Part shown: piece after piece, positions 54,518-64,000 of the stretch | Layout of the letters: each line of letters opens with the position of its first letter | How positions within the stretch are numbered: position 1 is the first letter of the stretch | From: Roridomyces roridus | Lineage: Eukaryota; Basidiomycota; Agaricomycetes; Agaricales; Mycenaceae | DNA: 64,000 bases | Assembly (NCBI GenBank): GCA_029378245.1 | Contig: JARKIF010000022.1 | Coordinates: 124,001 to 188,000 of the forward strand | Direction of reading: 5' to 3' | Program-made: the position numbers and the translations under genes | Notes under the pieces: model-generated | Told to the model about the DNA's origin: nothing | Database searches by the model: none | The model's input: only the letters and a program-made list of their open reading frames with translations

Positions 54518-56549
54518 TTAAACACTGGTGATGGACACGGGGACACCCTGAGCAGGGCGGGGCGGGTTGCCACCGTCACCGATCATAATCTGGACACCCT
54601 CGCTCCAGACACCATCGGCGACGACGTAGATCCAGCCGGGTCCGGGAGCGTAGATGTTGCCGTTGGGAGGCGCGGTGATGGTGAGGGTGTTGCCAGACAG
54701 GGTGTGCTCGAGGAAGACGAGGCGCTGGCCGGCGTGCCAGCCGTGGGTGATGTAGCCCATGTCAATGAGGGAGACTGTTCGTAGTTGTGAGGGAATATTG
54801 CGTGAGAAGTTGAGATGCAGACGTACCCTGAAGTTCGCCAGCAGCAAGAGTGGACGGGATAGTAACCGTGATAGTGCCCTGGGCGTTGAAGGCAAGCTGA
54901 GAGGGAGACTTGGAGATGACAGGGCGGGGCGAGCCGTTGGTGATAAAATCGGGGTTGAGATACTCGACGCGGTACTCGGACGGGTAAGAGTAGTTGTTGG
55001 GGTTGTTGTCCGCGGACAGGACGAAGGGATGAGGGTTGGATGCCGCCACCATGATGTTGCTGTGCGTCATGTCAGTAACCAGGATTGCGGTGAGAATTTG
55101 GGAACCTACCCTTTAGCCGTAAGTGTCGCAGCGGAGTGGTACATGCGAGGGATGGGGCTGGTGGGGAGACCAACCTGAGTAAGTCTGCGTGCAAAACATC
55201 AGCCAGGAAATGGGAGGTAGTTTCGAAACGGATTACCTCTGTCCGGCGGGCAGCGAAGGCTTGTACATGATAGGAGTCGTCGCAGGGTGATCCGCGTTAC
55301 CGTTGATGGCGCCCGAGTCGCCGACGGAGGGATAACCAGAGTAGCTGATGAGAAAGAATAAATATCGAGTTGAAACTGAACCGTGAGACTTGCCCAGTAT
55401 GTGCGCCGTTGATGATAACCACATCACCGTTGGGCAAGAGAACAGTCTCAGGAAGGAGACGTGGGTCCGGGAGTTGCTCAACCTCCCAGCCGGCAGCGAT
55501 TCCAGCCGGAGTCAACGTGATGCGGGAGCATTGAGTCGTAGCGACGTCCTGGTTGGACATCTCCTCGACAGTGATCGTATCCGGCTTGTTGGAACCACCG
55601 CACGCGAGAACAGTGGGTTCGTAGAGGGGAGGCGAGAGAGGGAGCAGCTGGGCGAAGCCGTCGAAGGGGACGCCGATGCGGACGCCGTTGGGGAGGTCGG
55701 GAAGGCGCATGAGTTCGGTGTTGGTGTCGATGTCATAGACGGCGGACTTGTTGTTGGCGATCATGAGGATGTGGCCAGAGGGGAGGACCTGCGAACTTCA
55801 TTGAATAGTCAGTGAGTTGATCACACCACAAAATAAATGAAATACCGAGGGAACAAGTTCGCTGGCAGAGTGTCGGCCAAGAACTGGCTGGGCCGCACCG
55901 TCCCCTCTTCTCCCTTACGCGGGGGGAAGAACTCGATGTTGTTCTGCGCAATGTCGGCCCCGTTGAAGGTCGTCAGGATGTCGCTGCCGCCCATGATCAT
56001 GAGACTGCCATCAGCAATGCGCAGAGCCGTCGGGTACCAACGCGTCACGACGAGGTGGAGGTTCTCTGGGTCCTCGAAGACGGTGCAACCAGGACCGGTG
56101 CCGTCGGCGGAAGTGCAGGGACCGAAGAGGCGGATGGCCATGCGACCGTCGGTAGCGTTGCCCCAGCCGGGAATGTCGTCCTCGGGCTGGCCACCGACAG
56201 AAACCAGGGTACCATTTGAAATAAAAGCACCTCCAGCGCTGGTATCACCGAATAAGCAACTGAGTTTTGACAGAGAATGTGAAACTCACCAGAAAGAGTT
56301 GGTCTTGACCTCGAGCGGGGTCGCCGTGTTGGTGTCGAAATGCCAGAGACCAGCCCATGCGGACTCGCCGTTGGAGAGCTTGAGCGGGTTGGTGTAGGGG
56401 CGGTCGTACATGAGCGCCAGCGTCGGCGAGAGGTTGATGAGCTCGAGAGGGATAATGCCCGAGTTGCCCTGCTGGACAAACGACCAGGTATTCTGGGCCA
56501 TGGCGAGGCGAACGAAGGGAATGAGGGAGAGGAGATTGGTGGAGCGCAT
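54518..56549 (-). CDS. Glyoxal oxidase-like copper radical oxidase (AA5_1)
   Basis: Seven exons close in phase to 575 residues (complement): 54518-54774, 54827-55059, 55110-55184, 55237-55344, 55394-55795, 55846-56238, 56290-56549. The signal peptide (MRSTNLLSLIPFVRLAMA) indicates secretion. The radical Cys lies in 'CAGGAFISNGT', formed across the first intron. The cross-linked Tyr is in 'RWYPTAL', the ligand pair Tyr-His in 'RMYHSAATL', and the last His in 'GYITHGWH', followed by the C-terminal beta-sandwich. It oxidises small aldehydes to acids and releases H2O2, feeding extracellular peroxidases. The intron after 'GAHTG' uses a GC donor (GCAAGT). A TATA box precedes the gene. It appears complete and intact. 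Confidence 0.93.
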
Positions 56550-56606
56550 TGTTGGAACGAGTGAGAGCAGAAGACCGCGGTGAGGAAATTCGAGGCATAG
56601 CTGACC

Positions 56607-56615
56607 CTTTTTATA
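56607..56615 (-). promoter_or_regulatory. TATA box of the glyoxal oxidase gene
   Basis: TATAAAAAG on the minus strand lies 58 bp upstream of the ATG, the only such motif in the proximal promoter. Confidence 0.6.
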
Positions 56616-58611
56616 GCTCGAGCGAAGCAGTGGTCGTCCTAGAAGCCCACTGGAGCAAGGAAGTTGTGCCTGCCTAAGATTAGCTCCAAGGATCGACTAT
56701 GCGCATAGCATAATAGTTTCTTACCAGCTACATTCACCGGCGGTGCTTCGATGTCGCGCTTCTGCGTGTGAAGACCAGGAATGTTCGCTTTTCACTCGGT
56801 TAACAACGACGACGCGAGTCATTTCATGAATCAAGGTCGAATAACTATGAGTATGGCATCGGTGTCCCGCAAGGAGTGTGGCAAAAATCTTCGGACAGCG
56901 GAGGATCCTGAGAAGCTCTTGGCGAGCACTGCATCTTGCTCGTACGGCCCAGTATGATGATGGAAGAGCAGAGACGGTGAATTTGGTGTTCGGAGGTACG
57001 ACTAGGGCGAACGGGGCACGCAGAGGGACGCGGAGGAGGAAGTGAGGAGCAAAAAAGCGGCAATCAAACCACAACCGGTGGGCGTTTGGTGACCGGACTC
57101 CGGGCCAACAGGCGATCCCTGATGGCACATTGTTGAATTCCACAGAAGTCCAAGGGCCTTCAGCGCTACAGAAGTACGTGTTCTTCTGCCAAGAACATCA
57201 AAAACTTACCGTAAGATGCCACCCATGAGGATCACCAGGATGTTTACTCATTTGTTTCACTGCGTTTGAAACGACTTTGTACACATCTCTGGATTCTAGG
57301 CAACGACAAGGGTCGGCCAGTATGCAGAACTCAATAGAGGCACCCAGCCGGTGCTCGGGTAGCCTGGCGTATTCGGAACACGAACCCGCCAGCAATGAAA
57401 TCAACGATCCGTACCAAAGCCGTGGATCCGAATGGAGGTCGCCGTACTGGCATGCAGAACTTGAAAAAATAACAAGTCCCCACGCAGGCTTGGACTCGGA
57501 GTCTAGCCTACTCCTGTGTTCTAGAGTTAGACTCATCGGTTACGCTGGCTCACATCCTTTAGTCATCAGAGGTTGAAAGAGGATGGGTGGAAAAACTCTT
57601 GGCAAGCTCGATCCGTATCACTCGGGGTGCAGATTTTCGCGCGCGCAACACCGGCGAAACACGGGTGCCTTACTCGGACCCGCCGGTGGAGCCCACTACC
57701 GATTCAATAGGCAAAGTCAGGATAAATCAGCAAATGCAGAGTGAAACACTCATCGAGAATGGAATGATGAGTCCGGTCTGCGGACGCAAACTGACAGGAA
57801 TTTCCGTTCATCGCGCGAAGCATCCCGACAGGTGCTTGCTCGATTCGTTCTTGTCTCACCAGGGCCTTTAAGCAAGCAAGAAAAGTTTGTTGCTCGAGTG
57901 TTGCAACTTGTCCAGGGCATTTTTGTCAGGCCTCTTCGGTCTTCTGGATGATCTTTGCTGGACGGAGGAATTAAGCTGACCGTTCTTGTCTGCCCCCAAG
58001 ATCAGACTCACCCAGATGGTCAGATTTTTTGGTGTTGATCTAGAGTAATTTAACAAGCGGCCGTTGGAGCCAGTACCCAGACCGCCGCTCGATCCGGAAT
58101 CTTCGCAGACCTGGAAGAGTCGGGTCTCTTTCCTTTTCTTTTGATCCATCGACTTACGACTCCTCTACCTCATTCATCTCGCATGGATATACAAGTGCAG
58201 ACGCAGTGTTTGCCAAGCAGGGCTCTGCCACTGTTTCATCTAAGCAAATGACACCGCGCGGCCAGTCCCAGTCTGAGTGAAAGCAGAGTGGTAGGCAATC
58301 GCTGCGAGTTGAGCGAGCACTGAGGCCTTCGTTCGATTCGGAGTCTGGGAATTCGAGTGAAGCGGTCACACTTTTGGGGCGCCCCGTCCAGCCATTTATC
58401 CGGGATGTCCGGCTGGAGATCGACCATCGAGGCATAAGCGGAGAACTGGCTCTCAGCTCCCATGATCACGTTTCGTGCATTTGAGCCCAAGGCGGACTAC
58501 TTGCATTCGGTCATATATGTAGAGATAACAGGAAATATGTGTCCAAAGAATACCGCAGAAATCAAGAATCACCCAAGTCCAATCGGACAAGTGTCTTTAC
58601 ATAGCATCGAC
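56616..58611. other. Gene-poor stretch with an old repeat unit
   Basis: No supported gene. At 57,930-58,150 there is a diverged unit of the family found at 60.2-62.0 kb: 'ttctggatgatctttgctgg', then 'gagccagtac' and 'gctcgatccgga'. The minus frame 57,198-57,536 has no known domain. Confidence 0.5.
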
Positions 58612-60099
58612 CTAGCTCTTGGTGAATCTCTCGTATGCAAAAATACCCCCACTAGCTGCCACGAGGCGATCCTCTACATCGTCATCGAACAGATGGCCTC
58701 CCAGTATCAGCTCGACTTTGCGCAGGGAAGGAAAAGCGAGGTTGCCTTCCAACGAATAACGAGTGAATGACTCGCCCATTTCCGCAGCAGAGACTCCGTC
58801 GGTAGTCAGCTCGTCACCGGCATCCCAGAGAACGAGGGACCGGAGTTTTGGCAGCACAACCGGGGTAGGGGATGCTGGGCGATAGGTGAACATCTCGAAA
58901 ACCTCGTCGTTCAAGGTGACAAATTGAAGAGACAGCTCTTCAAGGGATGGCGTGAGTTGGAGGAGTCCCGTCAAATCGTGAGGGATGAAATCCCAGATCT
59001 GGAGGTTTTTGAGACGGAAGGAAGAACGATTGTACAGGTTCGGAAGCGCCTCCGGCGACAACTCGTCGATGCACAAGAGCAGTTCGGTGAGAGCTGGCAA
59101 TGTTAGTCCCTCGAAGAAGGGAAGGCCCACTCGCGGTGCTCTGCCGAACACTCGGAGACACCACAACTGAGGGAGAGTGGTCGCATGGCTGGGCGGCATT
59201 AGGAGTGGAGTGAACTGGGACGAAGAATGCAAAAAGATACGACAGTCCTGCAAGCGAGTGCAGGCGACGATGATGGATAGCGCGGTGAGCTCGTCCATGC
59301 CAATGTCCAGAGTCAGCTCGGTCAGCTGCGACCAAACAACTGCACCGGGGCGAGGGTCGAAGGGGGAGGGATACGACCAAATGAGGAACGATCGCAGAAG
59401 CGGCGCGGTTTTGAAGAGGCCCAAACCAACGGGGCGCTCCAGACTGGTCGCCTCCTGCTGCTGGATATGGAGCTCGAAGGTGGTGAGTGAGGGGAAATCT
59501 CTGGGGTAGCTCCAGAGATCAGAGACATCGTCGGACGAATTCACTCTGAGGCAGATGCGCCGAACTCTGGTATGGGCAGCCAGAATGACGCGGAAGAGAT
59601 CGCCGAGAGGTGATTCAGTTATGTGTATGTCCAGAGGGCGCAGCCTGGATCGCGTGAAGATCGCTCGAAGAGTCGCCATGGGAGGCATCCGTTCCACTGA
59701 ATGGATGTGGATATGGTCCCACAACCGCGCATCCGAGAAACACACAGCACGCCACTGGGATGATACATGGGCCAGCAGGAGGGGAGGCTGTTTGGAGTCA
59801 AACAGGGAGTAGTCGTGCGGATCCAGGGCCCCGTCGCGGCACAAGAGGAATATCTCGGCGAAGATCTCGTTCGGCACGGTCCGGATGGGTGCCAGCGCAC
59901 TCTGCAAGCCAGCTAAAAACTTGCTCCGGACATTCCTGCGCTCCTCCATATCGCGAAGTAGTGCTGTCGTGGCAGCAATTTCAGAGTCAAGGTCTGAGAT
60001 CTCGGCCACGTAGGACGGGAGGAGGACACGTATTTGCCGCGCTTGGATGTCGTTCGGCGCTTTGTTGCTTTTGACGATGGCTACAAGATCTGGATCCAT
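58612..60099 (-). CDS. F-box/leucine-rich-repeat protein
   Basis: A single uninterrupted exon of 495 residues. An N-terminal coiled coil (about 30-65, 'EISDLDSEIAATTALLRDME') leads into the F-box (about 70-110, 'LAPIRTVPNEIFAEIFLLC'), then a conserved 'LAHVSSQWRAVCF' and irregular leucine-rich repeats to the end. This is the commonest F-box architecture in Agaricomycetes. The F-box would bind Skp1 in an SCF ubiquitin ligase and the repeats would choose the target. It is intact, unlike the F-box fragments at 1.3-2.7 kb. It is embedded between units of a local repeat family. Confidence 0.87.
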   Translation of the reverse strand: MDPDLVAIVKSNKAPNDIQARQIRVLLPSYVAEISDLDSEIAATTALLRDMEERRNVRSKFLAGLQSALAPIRTVPNEIFAEIFLLCRDGALDPHDYSLFDSKQPPLLLAHVSSQWRAVCFSDARLWDHIHIHSVERMPPMATLRAIFTRSRLRPLDIHITESPLGDLFRVILAAHTRVRRICLRVNSSDDVSDLWSYPRDFPSLTTFELHIQQQEATSLERPVGLGLFKTAPLLRSFLIWSYPSPFDPRPGAVVWSQLTELTLDIGMDELTALSIIVACTRLQDCRIFLHSSSQFTPLLMPPSHATTLPQLWCLRVFGRAPRVGLPFFEGLTLPALTELLLCIDELSPEALPNLYNRSSFRLKNLQIWDFIPHDLTGLLQLTPSLEELSLQFVTLNDEVFEMFTYRPASPTPVVLPKLRSLVLWDAGDELTTDGVSAAEMGESFTRYSLEGNLAFPSLRKVELILGGHLFDDDVEDRLVAASGGIFAYERFTKS

Positions 60100-60149
60100 G
60101 GCTGAAAAAGATGAATCTTGTGTGAATACATAACAAGCTCAACACTCAC

Positions 60150-62030
60150 TGCGAGAGGGATTTGGTGACCGTTTTTTGGAAGGTGCTGGCGAGAGGCAAG
60201 AGGCGTGGAGTGATGCTTACGTCATTTTCACCTCCATTTGGAAAACTCAAAACACAACCAGTGTCACCAGGGGAAAAGTCCTACGCATGATGTTCGCATG
60301 TCTCGACGCATGTTTCAGCACATGTGCTGAAAGTACAAGGGTGGCAGGTGGTCACATACCCCAAGAAGGCCGCAGTGATCTGGCAGTGATCCGGAACTTC
60401 AATCAAACTTCAATCTGGACTCAATCATGATTCACAATCAAATTCAATTTCCATGGGCTGGCAGTAGGTCCAATTATGAGTGCCATTCTTCGTGGGTTTT
60501 CTGGGTAGTCTTCGCTGGAGTCAGGAATCACTTGTTATTGCTTTCCACTGTCCAGGGTCACACCGACCGTTTGAGCCAGTACTACCTCAACCACCGTTCA
60601 ATCCGGGGTCACTGAATTCATGGTCAAGGAAAAAAGTTTGCTTTTTCTGGAGAGGCATGGAGCTGGAGTTACGACTGCTGGACTTATCCCATTGAAAACC
60701 ACGTGCACTGTACTACTGCCGAGGACACCGGCACCCAGTGAAGCTCTGAAGCCAGGTTGTTGCAAACTTGAAGCGACCCACACCTAGACGGTAGACCTCC
60801 GTTCGATCCGGAGGCTCCTCGGAATCCATCGTGGTGCAGAATGCTTTTTCTCTTTTTCTCTTGATGTATCGACGAATCAGCCGCATCTTGTGTTCTGCCT
60901 GGCCAAAGGAATCGGATCCGAGGACTCTTCGTTTTGATATACTGCTCCACAGCTGTTGGAGTACTAGCATATTCGAGATTTTTTGTAAGGGCAACTTGTT
61001 GAGGCTGCGCAACCTACTTGCCTCGAGTTCATCGTCAAAACGGACAACCAGACCCATGCAACGGCAACGCATGTCATTTTCACATGGCGCATTCGCATGT
61101 CTCGACGCATGCTCCAACACATGTGCTGACACAGTACAAGGTTGTATGAAAGCTCAAACGTTCAAGTTCCCTTGCCTTACTCTATGATTTTCCGTCGGTT
61201 TTCTGGATAATCTTTGCTGGAACCAGGAATCACTTGTTATTGTTCTCCAGAGGCCTCAGGCAGGCCAATCTGCTCCCCCCAGAGCCAGACCGACCATTTG
61301 AGCCAGTACTTACCTGAGACCTCAACCACCGTTCAATCCGGAGTCTCTGAATTCATGGAAAAGGAGTTCCCTTTTTCTTTAGAGGCATGGAGCTGTACTT
61401 ACCTCATGAGTGCACTACTGCCGAGGTCCTGCTACTCTTTCGTCTCTGAACACAGGACAACGACGCCCAGTCAAGCTCTGAAACCATGTTATTGCAACCT
61501 GAGGCTTGAGCAGCCAATACCTAGACCTCCGTTCGATCCGGAGGCCCCTCGGAATCCTCCCATGCATGGTGGCACATACTGCTTTTTTATCTTTTTCGCT
61601 TGATGCACCGACGAATCAGCCGCATCTTGTCTTTCCTGCCTTTCTAGGCTAGAAGAATCCTCTTTGCATTTGGATACCCTGGTCCACAGCTATTGGAGAC
61701 GCTACCGAGATAGCAAGTGCGACTCGTTGAGGCTGTGCAGCCTATGTACTTACCTCGAGTTCAACGAACGGACAGCCAGAAGCGCACAACGACCTGAAGT
61801 AATGTATTACTTTACTTATTCGTCTCTGAACACAGGACACCGACGCCCAGTCAAGCTCTGAAGCCATGTTATCGCAACTTGAAGCTTGAACCGCCCCTAG
61901 ACCGCCGTTCGATCCGGAGGCTCCTCGGAATCCTCCCAGCATGGCGCATACTGCTGTTTATCTTTTTCGCTGGCGAATCAGCCGCATCTTGTGTTTTCTG
62001 CCCATGTATATAGGCCAGCGGACTGGTCTG
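60150..62030. repeat. Tandemly duplicated ~750-bp repeat units (two plus a partial)
   Basis: Unit landmarks recur in order: 'gcatgtctcgacgcatg' with 'cacatgtgctga' (60,298; 61,097); 'aggaatcacttgttattg' (60,522; 61,227); 'gagccagtact' with 'caaccaccgttcaatccgga' (60,573; 61,298); 'ctccgttcgatccggaggc' (60,795; 61,527; as 'cgccgttcgatccggaggc' 61,901); and 'aatcagccgcatcttgt' (60,875; 61,614; 61,977). Divergence is moderate. GTTCGATCC resembles a pol III B box. Frames inside (for example minus 60,713-61,132) are repeat by-products. Confidence 0.8.
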
Positions 62031-62645
62031 CTTCTTGCACGGAGCCATCACCATCCGCATATCCGACCTATCGACCTCATCCACTCAGCTTTGACCCACA
62101 CCTTTATCAACTAACTGTGTTTGCAGCTCAGCCTTTCCTTAGCATACTTTGAGCACACTTACCTAGCATAGACCAGGGTTCATCTTCGGCACCCATCGGC
62201 TGCGACCCGGAGGCGGCGCGTAGCGCCGCGTTTCCGCACCCACAATATAATGCTGTTGTTCGTTCCGTTCTTCCCTTTATGTGTGAGCCTGAAACTGAGA
62301 ACAAGAGTCAGCGGAATCCTTATTTCGTTTCATTTCGATACCTGGTCCAAGGCTATTATATATAGAGACACCACTAAGTATCTAGTTGAAATCGAGAGAG
62401 CAACTCTTAGCAACCTACTCACCTCGAATTCAACGTCAAACGGACAGCCAGAATCACACCACGACAGGTAAATAATAGGCGGCGATAAGGCATGCCAGGA
62501 GGTGTGTGTATTTCAACAAAACGACATCTAAATACTCAACACAAAAAAGAGCAAGACGAAAAAGCAATACGAAAACCGATAGATATCCCATATATGCAAA
62601 TGGGTAAGATGTAAAAAGTGATAAAGAAACGCAGCTTCAAAACAG
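62031..62645. other. Gene-poor stretch
   Basis: No supported gene. It includes A/T-rich text and the 3' flank of the coiled-coil gene that follows. Confidence 0.45.
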
Positions 62646-64000
62646 TCAACCATGCCCCCGCCCAGCAGACGCCCGATCCATCAACTCGCGAACAGCAGCA
62701 TCCGCATCCGCCTCGCCCGCCCTCTCCCTAAATCCCCTCGGACTCGACGAAGAAAGTGGAAGCCCAGCAGAAAAATCCAAATCCAACGGCGATATCTGCG
62801 ACGACTGCGGGACGACGGTGGGGAGGATGGGCGTAGCGAGTTCCATGGACAAGGAGCCGTCGTAATCGTAGTCTTCCATGGGGAATTGATGGTAGTATTC
62901 GCTCGCGAGTGAGAGGGGGTCGTCAGGCGGGGACTGTTGGAGTTCGAGTCAGCTGGGCATGAAAGGTAAGGAGGAATGACGAAGGACGCACCGGAGGAAG
63001 CAGCGAGGGGCCTTCCGCCTGTACCTGGCTCGAGCGGACTTGGACCTCTGCCCGCGCCGGGAGCTCGTCTCTGTCCTGGCGATCCTCCATGACCACAACT
63101 CCATCAACCGCCCGGCTGGGCTGACTCTCCCTCTCAGCTCGCTGCCCTTGGACACCAGACTCGACAACGTCTTCACCCACTCTGCGCCCTGACAGCGCCG
63201 CCATCTGCGCATCAGCATCTCGCTCCCGCTCGCCCTCGAGAGTCGACAGCAAGACAAGCCACCGCTGCCTTTCCAGCGTCATCACCTCAATCTGCGACCC
63301 AAGCTTCTCAATCTCAGCGTCCATCTCGGCGTGTAGATTCCTGCTTGTAGGTTCGTGCGTATCCGAGGCGGGAAGAACACGGGGAGGGGAATCCGCACGT
63401 GAGGACGGAGGCGGACGACGAGGAGGCGGGCGTAAAGTGCGATCTGGATCAGGGTCCGGCTCTTGGGGGTGTGGAGGGATATTGGAGGTCGGCGGAATGA
63501 GTGGGGGACCAGGACTGCGAGTAGGAGATGGGCGTCGAGTGTGGGACTTCGGCCTGGATTGAGGACGTCGTTCTTTGCGACGACGACGAGGTGGCGGATC
63601 CTCTTTATCGAGGATTGGCTCCCGCTCTGGCCGATTTGATTCGAAAGAGGGAGGGTTATCCACGGCCTTCTTCTTCCCAGCAACGACCTCTGCACGATGA
63701 AGCTACATTGAATGAGTACGCGTGTCTCGAGGAACGAATATGACGCACCCGCTCAGCAAGCCTCCTAACCTCCTCCTCGAGCACAGCATTCTCCGCCTGC
63801 GCTCGTTCAACGTCCTCCTCTTCAATCCGGGGCGGCTTTTCCAAACGAGAACCAGAATGTCGAGCGCTGCGTCCCGATTTCGTCGCTCGGACACCCGTAT
63901 GAAGCATCTCCTCCTCCCGCCGTGCAAGCTGCGCCTCAAGTACACGGACAGTATTCCGTGTCTCGGCGTGAGCGCGGCGTTCAGCGGATAGTGTGGTACG
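62646..64000 (-). CDS. Coiled-coil, proline/arginine-rich protein, 5' end outside window
   Basis: Three exons close in phase: 62646-62933, 62992-63702 and 63749 to beyond 64,000. The visible 416 residues start with a coiled coil ('RVLEAQLARREEEM', 'AQAENAVLEEEVRRLAERLH'). A long disordered basic and Pro-rich stretch follows ('PPPRRRRKERRPQSRPKSHT'), then a second helix ('EMDAEIEKLGSQIEVMTLER') and a Ser/Asp-rich C-terminus with 'YHQFPMEDYDYDG'. No catalytic domain is seen. A cytoskeletal, spindle-pole or scaffold role is possible but unproven; the missing N-terminus may decide it. Confidence 0.72.

Noticed and set aside
1..64000. CRISPR array, operons or Shine-Dalgarno sites
   Set aside because: The sequence is eukaryotic (spliceosomal introns throughout); the tandem repeats lack spacer structure.

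Overview
The window is a piece of a filamentous basidiomycete nuclear genome, most likely an Agaricomycete. The evidence is many short (38-60 bp) introns, mostly with GTGCGT/GTGAGT donors, and gene families typical of mushrooms: DUF6534 membrane proteins, single-exon F-box/leucine-rich proteins, degenerate protein-kinase-like genes, a glyoxal oxidase, a fungal UbiA prenyltransferase, MYND-finger proteins and small secreted proteins. Gene models were spliced by hand from the sequence; where exon phases close perfectly I give exon coordinates.

Layout. Positions 1-15,400 are gene-poor debris: a kinase-like pseudogene split by an 11.6-kb insertion, F-box fragments, an unrecognised gene family with one dead copy (interrupted by a TA-flanked MITE) and one mostly open copy, and a GH11 xylanase pseudogene. 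Positions 15,428-21,891 hold three intact genes, all on the minus strand: DUF6534 protein, FAD monooxygenase and UbiA prenyltransferase. This looks like a small prenylated-aromatic or meroterpenoid module. Positions 21,900-30,700 are transposon-rich: a ~3.2-kb inverted-repeat element, mariner-like MITEs, and a second kinase-like copy cut by two nested insertions whose target-site duplications can be read. Positions 31,006-42,833 are the gene-rich core: an NCS2 purine permease with a possible frame lesion, a third kinase-like copy, a 2H phosphoesterase, a MYND protein divergent from a short-chain dehydrogenase, a small secreted protein and a P450. Positions 43,000-51,200 carry a broken monooxygenase, a second small secreted protein and more inverted-repeat elements. 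Positions 51,200-64,000 hold a probable nucleolar-type gene, a Miro fragment, a membrane-anchored tandem beta-sandwich protein, a glyoxal oxidase, an intact F-box gene embedded in a tandem repeat family, and the 3' part of a coiled-coil gene leaving the window.

How the genes could work together: the monooxygenase, UbiA, P450 and dehydrogenase are the enzyme types that build and tailor prenylated aromatics, but only the first two (with the DUF6534 gene) are tightly co-oriented. The glyoxal oxidase (H2O2 supply), the GH11 remnant and the tandem sugar-binding-like protein fit a plant-litter or wood-degrading lifestyle. No CRISPR array, rRNA gene or convincing intact tRNA gene was seen.
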